64,000 nucleotides of DNA from contig OY762224.2 in the NCBI GenBank assembly GCA_963665265.2, positions 3,534,001 to 3,598,000 on the forward strand. Direction: 5' to 3'. A program made the position numbers and the translations under genes. Below, piece by piece: positions 26,158 to 35,292 of the stretch (within the stretch, counting starts at the first letter, position 1; every line of letters starts with the position of its first letter). Under the pieces are notes generated by a model that worked only from the letters and a program-made list of their open reading frames with translations, ran no database searches and was not told where the DNA came from. The stretch is from CAXXHQ01 sp963665265. Lineage in GTDB: Bacteria > Planctomycetota > Planctomycetia > Pirellulales > Thermoguttaceae.

Positions 26158-27348
26158 ATGAACTTTGAATACGCCGTTCGCGATTCCCTGGGCCGTTCCG
26201 TCGAAGGCACGATCGAAGCCGTTTCGATGGACGAAGCGCGTCAATCGCTTCGTCGCGACGGCTTTAACGTCGTCGATTTGCACGAAGCCGAAGCTGGCGG
26301 CGGATTCAGCCTACGAGGCGTTTCGCGGCAAGAGTTGATCTACGCCACCGCGCAACTGGCGGTGATGGTCGATACGGGCATTACCCTTTCGGCCGCGCTC
26401 AGCGGAATCGTCGAACAAGAGGAAAATCCCAAACTTCGCCGCATACTTCGCGAACTAAAAGAAAAAGTCGAAGCGGGCGAAGATTTTTCCGAGGCCTTGG
26501 CCGAGTATCCGAATCTTTTCGATAAAACCTACGTCGCGCTCGTCAAAGCCAGCGAAGCGACCGGGTCGTTGGGCCCCATGCTCGAACGCATCGGTGCGTA
26601 CCTCCGAAAAGAATTGGAGACTCGCAACAAGGTTCGCGCTGCAATGGCCTATCCCGCGATCATGATGGTTGCCGCCTGCGGCGTCACCGCTTTCCTCATT
26701 ACCTACATCCTGCCGAAGTTCATGCCGATCTTCAAGGCGCGCGGCTCCGACCTCCCCGGTCCCACCGTTCTACTGATGAGCGTCTCCGACGCGTTCACCG
26801 ACTATTGGCAATTCTGGCTCGTCGGGATCGTGATCGTCGTCGGCGGTCTCATTTGGGGAAAACGGACTCCCGAAGGCCGACGCTACTTGGACTGGGTTAA
26901 AATTAACGCTCCCATCATCGGCACGCTCTGTCGGAAAATTTCGATTAGCCGAGGCATTCGCACCCTTGGCGCGCTCCTTGGCGCCGGAGTGCCCGTCATG
27001 GATTCGCTCCGCCTCGCCTCGGCCGTCTCCGGAAACGTCTATTATGAATCTCTCTGGCAAAACGTTCTTGAAGAAGTTTCCTCCGGTAAACGGATCTGCG
27101 AAATTTTGCACGATAGTCCGCTTTTTCCGCGCGTACTGACCCAAATGATCTCGGCCGGCGAGGAAGCGGGCAAGCTCGACGTCGTTTTAGAGAAAATAAG
27201 TAACTTTTACGACTCCGAGGTCGAGACGTCCATCAAAACCGTATCGGGTTTGATTGAACCGATTATGATCGCGGCGATGGGCGTCGTCATCGGCACGATC
27301 GGTTTGGCTCTCATGCTGCCGATATTTAGCCTAAGTCGTCAGCCGTGA
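26158..27348 (+). CDS. Inner-membrane platform protein (GspF/PilC)
   Basis: A 396-residue polytopic protein with two T2SSF domains: LIYATAQLAVMVDTGITLSAAL (~55-75) and ISISRGIRTLGALLGAGVPVMDSL (~260-285), separated by membrane helices (AMAYPAIMMVAACGVTAFLITYILP; FWLVGIVIVVGGLIW), and a final membrane helix (MIAAMGVVIGTIGLALMLPIF). It couples the ATPase to subunit insertion. Last gene of the secretion cluster; no major pilin (GspG/PilA) or prepilin peptidase follows. Confidence 0.95.
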   Translation: MNFEYAVRDSLGRSVEGTIEAVSMDEARQSLRRDGFNVVDLHEAEAGGGFSLRGVSRQELIYATAQLAVMVDTGITLSAALSGIVEQEENPKLRRILRELKEKVEAGEDFSEALAEYPNLFDKTYVALVKASEATGSLGPMLERIGAYLRKELETRNKVRAAMAYPAIMMVAACGVTAFLITYILPKFMPIFKARGSDLPGPTVLLMSVSDAFTDYWQFWLVGIVIVVGGLIWGKRTPEGRRYLDWVKINAPIIGTLCRKISISRGIRTLGALLGAGVPVMDSLRLASAVSGNVYYESLWQNVLEEVSSGKRICEILHDSPLFPRVLTQMISAGEEAGKLDVVLEKISNFYDSEVETSIKTVSGLIEPIMIAAMGVVIGTIGLALMLPIFSLSRQP

Positions 27349-27550
27349 AAACAGGGCAGGGGCCGCATGCCAGAAGCCGCAGGGGCGAACGCCGACTTGC
27401 CGCTATCGTCGCTGGTCCGCCCACGCCGACCGCCCTATTGTTTACCCAATCCGCATATCCTACAATCGGCAATTGCCGATAGTTCAAAAACACTTAGCAG
27501 AAGTCGTTCGTCCGAAGCCGGACGTATTGACGCCTACAAGCGAGAATGTC

Positions 27551-28483
27551 ATGGCCAGGAAGGTAATACTCGACGTTGACCCCGGTATTGACGACGCCGT
27601 CGCTCTTTGCATGGCGTTACTTGATCCTGATTTGGACGTCCAAGCGGTCACCGCCGTCGGCGGAAACGTCGCCCCGAATCAAGCCACTAGGAACGTTCAA
27701 GCGATTCTCGAAGTGCTAGATCCGCCGCGTTGGCCCCGCATCGGCGCCGCTTCGGAACCCGACGACGGACTTCCCGTTGACGGACGCTATCTTTACGGAG
27801 TGGACGGACTCGGCGGCGTCGAACTTGAAGTCGCCGAACGCCAGCACATCCTCCCTTCCGAAAAAGTCATCTGCGATCTAGTCCGTTCCGCGCCGCATCA
27901 AGTCACGATTATCGCCCTCGGTCCATTGACGAACGTCGCCCGAGCTTTCGCGCGCGATCCCGAACTTCCCGGTCTAGTCGGCCAGTTGGTCATCATGGGC
28001 GGAACGGTATCATCACCGGGTAACATCACCCCCGCCGCCGAGTTTAACATCTTCTGCGATCCGCAGTCCGCGCAAACCGTCTTCCGCTCGCCATCGACCA
28101 AGGCGCTCGTCCCCTTGGACGTGACGAACCAACTCGAAATGAGCTTCGATTTGCTTAATCGCTTGCCTAGCGAAGAATCGAACGTCGGCGGATTCCTCCG
28201 CCGCATTCTTCCGCCGGCATATCGCATCCATCGTCAACGACTCGGCATCGAAGGAATTCACTTGCACGACACGGTCGCGCTAATGTCGGTCATCTGCCCG
28301 CAGTTGTTCACGATGAAGCCGATGGCCGCCGACGTGGAAACGCAAGGCGAATTGACCGCCGGCATGACGGTTTTCGATCGCCGCCGCGTTCCCGCTTGGC
28401 GTCACAACTTGGAAGTGGCCGTCGCCATGGAAAAAGACGCCGTCATCGAAAGCATCATCCGCGGCTTGAATCGATTGATATAA
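27551..28483 (+). CDS. Nucleoside hydrolase (inosine/uridine-preferring family)
   Basis: A 310-residue enzyme cleaving the N-glycosidic bond of ribonucleosides. The Ca2+-binding signature VILDVDPGIDDAVAL is at the N terminus, followed by VTAVGGNVAPNQATRN, IIALGPLTNVARA, LVIMGGTV and the late histidine/aspartate block LHDTVALMSVICPQLF. ATG 27551 puts the signature at residues 5-19; upstream codons to 27473 look non-coding. Acts in purine or pyrimidine salvage. It stands 200 bases after the secretion cluster and probably has its own promoter. Confidence 0.93.
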   Translation: MARKVILDVDPGIDDAVALCMALLDPDLDVQAVTAVGGNVAPNQATRNVQAILEVLDPPRWPRIGAASEPDDGLPVDGRYLYGVDGLGGVELEVAERQHILPSEKVICDLVRSAPHQVTIIALGPLTNVARAFARDPELPGLVGQLVIMGGTVSSPGNITPAAEFNIFCDPQSAQTVFRSPSTKALVPLDVTNQLEMSFDLLNRLPSEESNVGGFLRRILPPAYRIHRQRLGIEGIHLHDTVALMSVICPQLFTMKPMAADVETQGELTAGMTVFDRRRVPAWRHNLEVAVAMEKDAVIESIIRGLNRLI

Positions 28484-28884
28484 CCATTGTCGCGATTATC
28501 TCGCTCGGCATTCGATTTCGCTCGAATGCATTCGGCATGCGCGGCCCTGTTCTTTGAAGCTCATTGCGGTCGCCGGAATCAATTACGCGGCGATCAATTG
28601 CCTCCACTTCGCATTTCGGACGGCGCCCGCCGACTGACGTTCGCGATATTTCGCAATCTTCAACGTTTCCAAAGTTCTAACGGCGCCAAGCTCCCGCATT
28701 TCCCGCCGTCCGTTTTTGTCCGGCGAAAAACGCATGAAGCGCACAATCCCAATCATCGCATCCGCAGGTTTTGCATCGCGGAGCAAGCCTCCGAAAAAAA
28801 GGCGCCAAAATAATCTATGATTTATGGATGTTTTCGCCTCGAAGAAATACTTCGAGAAAACGCGGGCGGCAGGAAAACAACCAA
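28484..28884. other. Intergenic region without recognisable gene
   Basis: A 400-base gap between the nucleoside hydrolase and the second kinase. Overlapping short frames on both strands have no recognisable product. It should hold the kinase promoter; an AGGA lies 11 bases before the kinase ATG. No RNA gene or repeat stands out. Confidence 0.5.
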
Positions 28885-30588
28885 ATGAAGTCTCTTTCCG
28901 TAACAACGAGAATTGCAATCGCCTTTTGCGTACTCGTCGCTCTATTAGTCGCCGTCGGAAACCTCGCGTTGAACGGTACGCAAAAGGTCAATGACGATCT
29001 TAACGATCTCGTAAATCACGAATGGATTAAAGTGCAACTGGCGCAGCAGGCGCTCGCTTCCTCGACCGTCAACAACCGCATCACGATGCAGGTCTTCCTA
29101 ACGACCGACGTAGCGGCTATTGAACCGCTTCTGAAGCAACGCGCACGAAACACAGAAAACATCTCCGGGCTTGTCCAAAAGATTGAACAATATGTGGAGT
29201 CCGAAGAGGAACGAAAACTTCTGGCCGAGGTGAAAGCTGCCCGTTCTCCATACATCGAGAGCTACAAGCATGCGATTAAACTGCAACTCGACGAAAAAAA
29301 ACACGAAGAAGCGCTCATTATCTTAGTGAAAACCACCTTACCCTTGCTGATTCGTTACCACGCAGCTTGGAATTCATTCGTTCAATTCCAAGGCGAGCAG
29401 ATGAACCAAGCCGCGCAAAAGGCCAGAGCGCGTTACGCCTCCATTCGCGAGCAAATGGTGACGTTGATCATTTTAGCCGTATTCTTCGCCACGGCAATAA
29501 TGGCGTTCGTCACAAGAAAAACCGCCACCGAAACGGCGGAACGTCGGCGGGCGGAGGAATCGCTACGACGCGCTTACGACGAACTCGAAGAACGTATACA
29601 ACTGAGAACGGTTGAATTGACTCGCGCTAACGAAGCCATGCGAATCGAAATCGCCGAACGACAAAAAGCCGAGGCCGCCCGTTTAGAAGCGCAAGCGGAG
29701 CGAGAAGCCGTCGAAGCGCAATTGCGGCAAGCGCAAAAGATGGAAGCAATCGGGCAACTCGCCGCAGGCATCGCCCACGAAATCAACACTCCCGTCCAAT
29801 TCGTCGGTGACAACGCCCATTTCGTGCAGGAATCCTTTAAAACTATCGAGGAAATCTACTCTTTGTTCGCCGAAATGACCCAAGCGGCGAAAAAAGGTTC
29901 GCTCATCCCTGAGTTAGTAGAAAAAATCGAGAAAGCGATCGAAATTAGCGATATCGAGTATCTTTTTAAAGAAGTTCCCATCGCCGTCTCTCATGCGCTG
30001 GAAGGGGTCGAGCGAATCACTCAACTCGTCCTAGCCATGAAAGAGTTCTCGCACCCGGGCAGTAAAGAAAAAGTCGCGGTCGATTTAAACGAAGCGATTA
30101 AAAGCACCGTCTTAGTGGCTCGGAACGAATGGAAATACGTGGCCGATATGCAACTTGACCTTGATCCAGATTTACCCCGCGTGGTTTGCTTCGTAGGCGA
30201 TTTCAATCAAGCCCTCCTCAATTTGATCGTCAACGCCTCGCACGCCATCGGCGACGTCGTTATGCGTGACGGAACTTCAAAAGGCGTAATCGCCATTAGC
30301 TCGCAACAAGTCGGCGAAACGGTCGAGGTACGAGTGAGCGACACCGGCTCCGGAATTCCCGAGGAAATTCGCGACCGGATATTCGAGCCGTTTTTCACGA
30401 CCAAAGACGTAGGCAAAGGGACAGGCCAAGGCCTCTCCGTCGTCTATGCAAGCATCGTCAAACGGCATGGCGGAACGGTGACCTTTCAAAGCGAACTCGG
30501 GAAAGGAACTACCTTCACGCTTCGTTTTCCGATTGCGCCAAGCGAAACCTGCCCTACCTTCGCGGCGGAACTTACCGCAACTTTTTAA
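28885..30588 (+). CDS. Membrane sensor histidine kinase with four-helix-bundle sensor
   Basis: A 567-residue hybrid-free kinase. N-terminal helix TRIAIAFCVLVALLVAVGNL, a helical periplasmic sensor resembling the four-helix-bundle (MCP) type (residues ~30-190), a second membrane helix (VTLIILAVFFATAIMAFV), a long coiled coil (RRAEESLRRAYDELEERIQ), HisKA with the acceptor in AAGIAH298EINTPVQF and HATPase with NLIVNASHAIGD, DTGSGIPEEI and GTGQGLSVVYASI. This is the soluble-kinase core of the NtrB-like/HPK4 group. No response regulator lies next to it. Confidence 0.92.
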   Translation: MKSLSVTTRIAIAFCVLVALLVAVGNLALNGTQKVNDDLNDLVNHEWIKVQLAQQALASSTVNNRITMQVFLTTDVAAIEPLLKQRARNTENISGLVQKIEQYVESEEERKLLAEVKAARSPYIESYKHAIKLQLDEKKHEEALIILVKTTLPLLIRYHAAWNSFVQFQGEQMNQAAQKARARYASIREQMVTLIILAVFFATAIMAFVTRKTATETAERRRAEESLRRAYDELEERIQLRTVELTRANEAMRIEIAERQKAEAARLEAQAEREAVEAQLRQAQKMEAIGQLAAGIAHEINTPVQFVGDNAHFVQESFKTIEEIYSLFAEMTQAAKKGSLIPELVEKIEKAIEISDIEYLFKEVPIAVSHALEGVERITQLVLAMKEFSHPGSKEKVAVDLNEAIKSTVLVARNEWKYVADMQLDLDPDLPRVVCFVGDFNQALLNLIVNASHAIGDVVMRDGTSKGVIAISSQQVGETVEVRVSDTGSGIPEEIRDRIFEPFFTTKDVGKGTGQGLSVVYASIVKRHGGTVTFQSELGKGTTFTLRFPIAPSETCPTFAAELTATF

Positions 30589-30638
30589 CAAAGGCGCATC
30601 GCCTTAATCCTCAGAGCCCCCCTCTAGCAACTAATTGA

Positions 30639-30664
30639 CATTCTTTGGTCAATGGCAAAGAATG
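30639..30664. repeat. Inverted repeat downstream of the kinase gene
   Basis: CATTCTTTG-GTCAATGG-CAAAGAATG, a perfect nine-base inverted repeat with an eight-base loop, 50 bases past the kinase stop codon. No T tract follows on either strand, so it may be an operator or an RNA-stability hairpin rather than an intrinsic terminator. Confidence 0.55.
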
Positions 30665-30837
30665 AAGTCTCACGTGTCACAGCGCTCATAACAAGTTGTC
30701 ACGTCTGATCATTTCATTTTCAAGCAATCTCATCTTCCGTCGTGCCGATCGATGCCGCGCGGTAACTAACCGTCAAGGCTTTCGTAAAGCAAACGCACAA
30801 CAATACAAATCTTTAAAATCCTCGGAGAGAGTCTATC

Positions 30838-31767
30838 ATGCGCCGTCACAAACTGACTGCCGCGTTCACCTTTGTCGCCCTTGTTTTCCTCGCCGTCGAA
30901 ACCGGAGGGTGCCAAACGCCGACAACCTCGCCCGATCCTAACGCCGACGCCCAGGCGGTCAAGCAGCTCACGAAGGACTTCGTAGCCGCTTTTAACGCCG
31001 GCAAAGCCGACGAAGTCGCCGCAATGTTCATCGAACGCGCCGAATTGACCGACGAAGCGGGAAATAATTACCAAGGCCGCGAGGAAATCGCCGGCCTACT
31101 CGAACGCTTCTTCAAAAAGTTCTCCGGCGCCGCTTCGACAATGACTCCCGAAACGGTCAAACTCATCACGCCGTCGGTCGCCGTTGAAAAAGGGACGCGG
31201 GTCGTCACGACAAAAGACGGGCAAGCGTCCTTCGCCTCGTCCTATACGCTGGTAAAAATTAAAATCCAAGATCATTGGAAAATCGCTTCGGCCGTCGAGG
31301 ACAAAAACGATTCCGCCCTCTCGCCGAACGATCGCCTTAAATGCCTAGCCTGGCTTGTCGGGGAGTGGACCGACGAAGGCGCCGAGGCGGTCATCCGCAT
31401 CTCCTGCCGCTGGTCCGACGATAGAAACTATCTTCTCACGAATTTCGAAGTTAAGGCCAAAGGCCGCCCCGCGCTAAAAAGCGAACAACGCATCGGATGG
31501 GATCCGTTAACCAAGAAGATCAAGTCGTGGACCTTCGATTCGGACGGCGGACGCGGCGAAGGCGCTTGGACCCAAGCCGGCGACCGCTGGATCATCAAGT
31601 CCGACGCCGTCTTGCCCGACGGACAAGTCGGCTCGGCCACCCTCTTCCTCGAACCGCGAAATAAAGACAGCTACGTCATGAAAGGATTCGACCGAGTCCG
31701 CGGCGACGACTCCGAAGACGATTTCGAAGTCACGATCGTTCGCAAATCGCCGGAGCCGACGAAATAA
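30838..31767 (+). CDS. Secreted SnoaL/DUF4440-like lipoprotein
   Basis: A 309-residue exported protein. The signal peptide ends in TGGC (lipobox-like, Cys ~25). The first domain (residues ~40-160) has the SnoaL-like/DUF4440 pattern: VKQLTKDFVAAFNAGKADEVAAMF, a GREEI block and the late strand DHWKIASAVED. The second half, LKCLAWLVGEWTDEG onward, resembles a beta-barrel of the kind found behind such domains (repeated W and strand pattern, IGWDPLTKKIKSWTFDSDGG). Proteins of this layout are common in planctomycetes; no reaction is established. GGAG precedes ATG 30838. Confidence 0.75.
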   Translation: MRRHKLTAAFTFVALVFLAVETGGCQTPTTSPDPNADAQAVKQLTKDFVAAFNAGKADEVAAMFIERAELTDEAGNNYQGREEIAGLLERFFKKFSGAASTMTPETVKLITPSVAVEKGTRVVTTKDGQASFASSYTLVKIKIQDHWKIASAVEDKNDSALSPNDRLKCLAWLVGEWTDEGAEAVIRISCRWSDDRNYLLTNFEVKAKGRPALKSEQRIGWDPLTKKIKSWTFDSDGGRGEGAWTQAGDRWIIKSDAVLPDGQVGSATLFLEPRNKDSYVMKGFDRVRGDDSEDDFEVTIVRKSPEPTK

Positions 31768-31850
31768 CGTCATGCTGACGTTGAAGCGTCGTTTCCGTCT
31801 TTCGCGGAGCAGCACATCAACCGCGTAGAAAGTAATCAAGGACCGAAATC

Positions 31851-33599
31851 ATGTCTTTTCACATATCTCGAAGTAAACCGTTCGCGATTCTATTTTTCGT
31901 CCTGCTCTGCGCGGCCGGCGCCTTCGCATTTGCGAGAGGCGGAGGCGGGGGAGGAAGAGCGGGCGGCGGGGGAGGCGGCGCTCGCGTCGGCGGCGGAGGC
32001 GGTTCCGTCGCTCGCCCATCGATGGGCGGCGGAGTCTCACGCCCTGCGGGCAATATTTCACGTCCCGTCTCAATCCCCAGCGCACGACCGGCCCCATCGC
32101 GCCCCTCGTTCTCCCAAGCGGCACAACCGGCCGCGCGGCCTTCGACGCCCGCGCAGCGTCCGACCATGGGCGTCTCGTCGCCAAGCGTGAACCGCCCGGC
32201 CGCGCGTCCCTCGAACATTGAGCGACCGACGATGGCCGACAGTCGCCCTAGCCTCGGCTCAGCCGGCGTCACGGCTCGGCCAGTGATCGCCGATAGAACT
32301 CCCTCGGGACCGTCGAACGCGCGGCCTGGCATCGCTAATCGTCCAACTCCTCTACCGGGCGCTCCCGGCGGAGGCGCCAAGCCCGAGCGCCCCGTCATCG
32401 GCGGCGGAAATAAGCCGACGCCTCCGGGCCAAGGCGAGCGGCCAGTAATCGGCGGCGGTCCGCGTCCCACGCCTCCTCCCAATCACGGCGGTTGGGCCGG
32501 TCATCCAATCCCGCCTCCGCACAACGGTTGGTATCACGGTTGTTGGAACGGCCACTGGGGAAATTTCTGGTACGCTCCCATCGTCGCCGGCGCAACGTTC
32601 TGGGGACTCAGCGCCATTATGCCCGCCTGGGGTTATGAATCCGCCGTAACTTACTCGAATCCTTACTACGTGCAATCCGACGCCGAAACGTTCGACTACT
32701 CCCAGCCGCTCGCCATCGACGCCTCCGAAGCTTCAGACGACCAAGGCGAAGCGGCCGATCCCGCAACTTCCGTCTCTCCGGAAAACTCCGAAGCCTACAA
32801 ACTCTTCGACCAAGCACGCGCCGCGTTCAAATCGGACGATTTCACGCAAGCCTACGCCTTCAGCCGGCAAGCGATTCAAAAGGAGCCGAATGACCCGCTT
32901 TTGCACGAGTTCAACGCCGTTTGTCTCTTCACGTTGGGCGATTATAAACGCTCCGCCGCCGTATTGAACAATGTGCTGGCGGTCTCGCCCGGAATGGATT
33001 GGACCTCCTTCATCGGACTCTTTTCCAGCCTTGACGAATACACTAAGCATCTCCGCAAATTAGAAGCCTACTGCAAGGCCAATCCCAACGACGGCGCCGC
33101 CTATTTCGTCGTCTCATATCTCTATCTGGTCGGCGGTTATTCCGAAGAGGCGACCAAGGCGCTGAAGGTCGTCACGGCGAAACAGTCCAACGACGCGACC
33201 GCACAACAGTTGCTTGCCGCCCTCTCGGCAGCCGAGAAGTCGACCGCCGAAGATGAAGCATCAAGCGAGTCCGAAGCCGACTCAGAAAAACCTCAGCCTA
33301 AAACCGACCTCGTCGGCGCTTGGCGCGCCGAAAAGAACGGCGACCGCTTTGAACTGACTTTCGACGACGTCGGCGGCTTCATATGGAAGGCGACGCCCAA
33401 GAACAAAAAGGCCGTCGCAATCTCCGGCAGAGTTACGATCACCGACTCCTTGCTGATCTTGGACGGCAAGGACCAAGGCCGGATGATCGGCGAAGTAACT
33501 TCAGTCAATCCCGACGAGTTCCAATTCACGCCCCCCGGGTCGGCGCCGAACGACAAGGGGCTAGCCTTTAAGAGAACAAATAACGTCACGCCGAAGTAA
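31851..33599 (+). CDS. Secreted Gly/Pro-rich protein with TPR domain
   Basis: A 582-residue exported protein. After the signal peptide (AILFFVLLCAAGAFAFA) comes a low-complexity region of Gly runs and Arg-Pro repeats (RPVIGGGNKPTPPGQ, RPTMGVSSPS), then a Trp/His/Gly-rich stretch (GWYHGCWNGHWGNFWY) and a hydrophobic segment, two or three TPR-like units (ARAAFKSDDFTQAYAFSRQAI; LAVSPGMDW), and a C-terminal beta domain (LVGAWRAEKNGDRFELTFDD). Function unknown. Position in a row of secreted proteins (30.8-35.2 kb), all on the plus strand with short gaps, suggests co-expression. Confidence 0.75.
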   Translation: MSFHISRSKPFAILFFVLLCAAGAFAFARGGGGGGRAGGGGGGARVGGGGGSVARPSMGGGVSRPAGNISRPVSIPSARPAPSRPSFSQAAQPAARPSTPAQRPTMGVSSPSVNRPAARPSNIERPTMADSRPSLGSAGVTARPVIADRTPSGPSNARPGIANRPTPLPGAPGGGAKPERPVIGGGNKPTPPGQGERPVIGGGPRPTPPPNHGGWAGHPIPPPHNGWYHGCWNGHWGNFWYAPIVAGATFWGLSAIMPAWGYESAVTYSNPYYVQSDAETFDYSQPLAIDASEASDDQGEAADPATSVSPENSEAYKLFDQARAAFKSDDFTQAYAFSRQAIQKEPNDPLLHEFNAVCLFTLGDYKRSAAVLNNVLAVSPGMDWTSFIGLFSSLDEYTKHLRKLEAYCKANPNDGAAYFVVSYLYLVGGYSEEATKALKVVTAKQSNDATAQQLLAALSAAEKSTAEDEASSESEADSEKPQPKTDLVGAWRAEKNGDRFELTFDDVGGFIWKATPKNKKAVAISGRVTITDSLLILDGKDQGRMIGEVTSVNPDEFQFTPPGSAPNDKGLAFKRTNNVTPK

Positions 33600-33671
33600 C
33601 CGAACAATTTCAAGTCGCTCCGCCTCCGCACAAACGAGAATCTTTTCGCACCACTTCTGGAGAATTTTATA

Positions 33672-35204
33672 ATGAGTAAGTATGCCGCCCGATTTTTAAC
33701 GACGTTCTGCATGGCGTTCTTCGTCGCTTCAACCTCCGTAGCATTCGCTCAATTCATCGACATGGCGAATCGAGCGCCGCGATCGGCCAACGCCATCGTC
33801 ATTCTAAACGTCGAGAAGATCAAGCAGAGCGACCGCGCCATTCGCGAAAATTGGTCAGAAAAGATGGAAATGGCTTTTGAGTCGGGCATGACTCCCATCC
33901 CGCCGAAGGCCGAACGCTACGTCCTGGCCAGCGAGATCGACTACGAATTCATTAAGCCTCTGTGGCAAGCGGCGATTATTGATTTCGCAAAAGCCCCTTC
34001 GATGAAACAAGTGGCCAAGACGGCCGGCGGAACGGCCGACGTCATCGGCGACAGCCCCGCCGTCCTCTTGCCTAATGACGCTTATGCTTTGAAAATCGGT
34101 CCGCAATCACTAGGCGTCCTTTCGCCCGCCAATCGACAACAGGCCGCTCGCTGGCTCCGTCAACTCGGCGGCGGCGGTCCTTCGCTCTCTCCCTATCTCA
34201 AAAAAGCGGCCGGTTACTCGGAAAACGTCGGAACCGACGTCATCATGGCCTTCGATCTCGACGGCGCCTTCCCGCCCGCCTTGGTCGAAAAATACCTCGG
34301 CAAAATGAAAGAGATCGACTCCTTCAAGCCGAACCTCTCCCAGGTCGCCAAGCTGCTCGCCGGCGCCCAAGGACTTCGCTTCGGGTTCCGCATCGGCGAT
34401 AAGATGTTCGGCAAAATGACGCTCGACCTCTCCGACGATCCGGCCATGACCGAACCTTACGCCAAAACGATGCTTCTCAAAATGATGTCCGACGCCGGCA
34501 TCCGCGTCGACGACATGGACTCCTGGAAGCTCACTGTAAAAGATAATACTCTTTCGCTCTCCGGCGACATTAGCAACGGCGGGCTCCGCAAACTCCTCAG
34601 CGTCGTCGACGCACCGGCCTCGCTCGACTCCGAAGAAACCCCCGACTCCGCGGCCAGCGCGAAAAGCGCCGGTGAAACCACTCCTTACGACGGCAAATCG
34701 ACTCTCGCCTATTTCCGCTCAGTCGATAAGCTTCTGCAAGACTTGAAAGGCGATCTGCGCGACATGAAGACCGCAGGCCAAGGCGCCGTCTGGTTCGACA
34801 ATTTCGCGCGAAAAATTGAACGCCTACCGATGCTCAAGGTCGATCCCGACATGCTCGACTACGGCGCGTTCGTCGTCGATTCGCTCCGCACCGCAGCGTT
34901 CAACACGCGCAACACGAATATTCAAGCGGGAGCCCAGCAATACCAAGTCAGCGTCGATTCTTACTCCTACGGCGGCTACGGCTACTCGCGAGGCGCGTTC
35001 GGCGGAGGCTGGTACGGCCCTGAACTCTCCGACAACAACGCCGCGGCCGACGCCACGCGCGAAGCAGGTCGACAAAAACGCGTCATTCGCACCCAAGCCC
35101 GCGCCGACATCGCCGGCGACGTCAATTCAGTTAAAACGAACATCGCCAAAGCGAACGCCGACGTCCGTCGCAAAATGACTCAACGCTACCAGATCGAATT
35201 CTAA
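33672..35204 (+). CDS. Secreted protein of unknown function
   Basis: A 510-residue protein with a signal peptide (LTTFCMAFFVASTSVAFAQ). No known domain is recognised. The middle part is alternating strand and helix (LRFGFRIGDKMFGKMTLDLSDD); near the end there is a Tyr/Gly-rich stretch (YSYGGYGYSRGAFGGGWYG) and a final charged helix (RADIAGDVNSVKTNIAKANADVRRK). GGAG lies 10 bases before ATG 33672. It follows the Gly/Pro-rich secreted protein by 72 bases. Confidence 0.7.
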   Translation: MSKYAARFLTTFCMAFFVASTSVAFAQFIDMANRAPRSANAIVILNVEKIKQSDRAIRENWSEKMEMAFESGMTPIPPKAERYVLASEIDYEFIKPLWQAAIIDFAKAPSMKQVAKTAGGTADVIGDSPAVLLPNDAYALKIGPQSLGVLSPANRQQAARWLRQLGGGGPSLSPYLKKAAGYSENVGTDVIMAFDLDGAFPPALVEKYLGKMKEIDSFKPNLSQVAKLLAGAQGLRFGFRIGDKMFGKMTLDLSDDPAMTEPYAKTMLLKMMSDAGIRVDDMDSWKLTVKDNTLSLSGDISNGGLRKLLSVVDAPASLDSEETPDSAASAKSAGETTPYDGKSTLAYFRSVDKLLQDLKGDLRDMKTAGQGAVWFDNFARKIERLPMLKVDPDMLDYGAFVVDSLRTAAFNTRNTNIQAGAQQYQVSVDSYSYGGYGYSRGAFGGGWYGPELSDNNAAADATREAGRQKRVIRTQARADIAGDVNSVKTNIAKANADVRRKMTQRYQIEF

Positions 35205-35292
35205 GCGATGCGCGACATGGCGAATTCCCAGCGCATGTCCGGCTCATGCCGGGCATGCGCCCGTCTTGCCTTCAAAGCGGCTCCCCACTATC

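Noticed and set aside
28583..28918. Minus-strand 111-residue frame in the gap before the second kinase
   Set aside because: No ribosome site, no recognisable domain, overlaps the kinase start region and competes with an equally long plus-strand frame.
31920..32520. CRISPR or tandem repeat array
   Set aside because: The repetition comes from Gly and Arg-Pro codons of a low-complexity protein; there are no spaced identical repeats.
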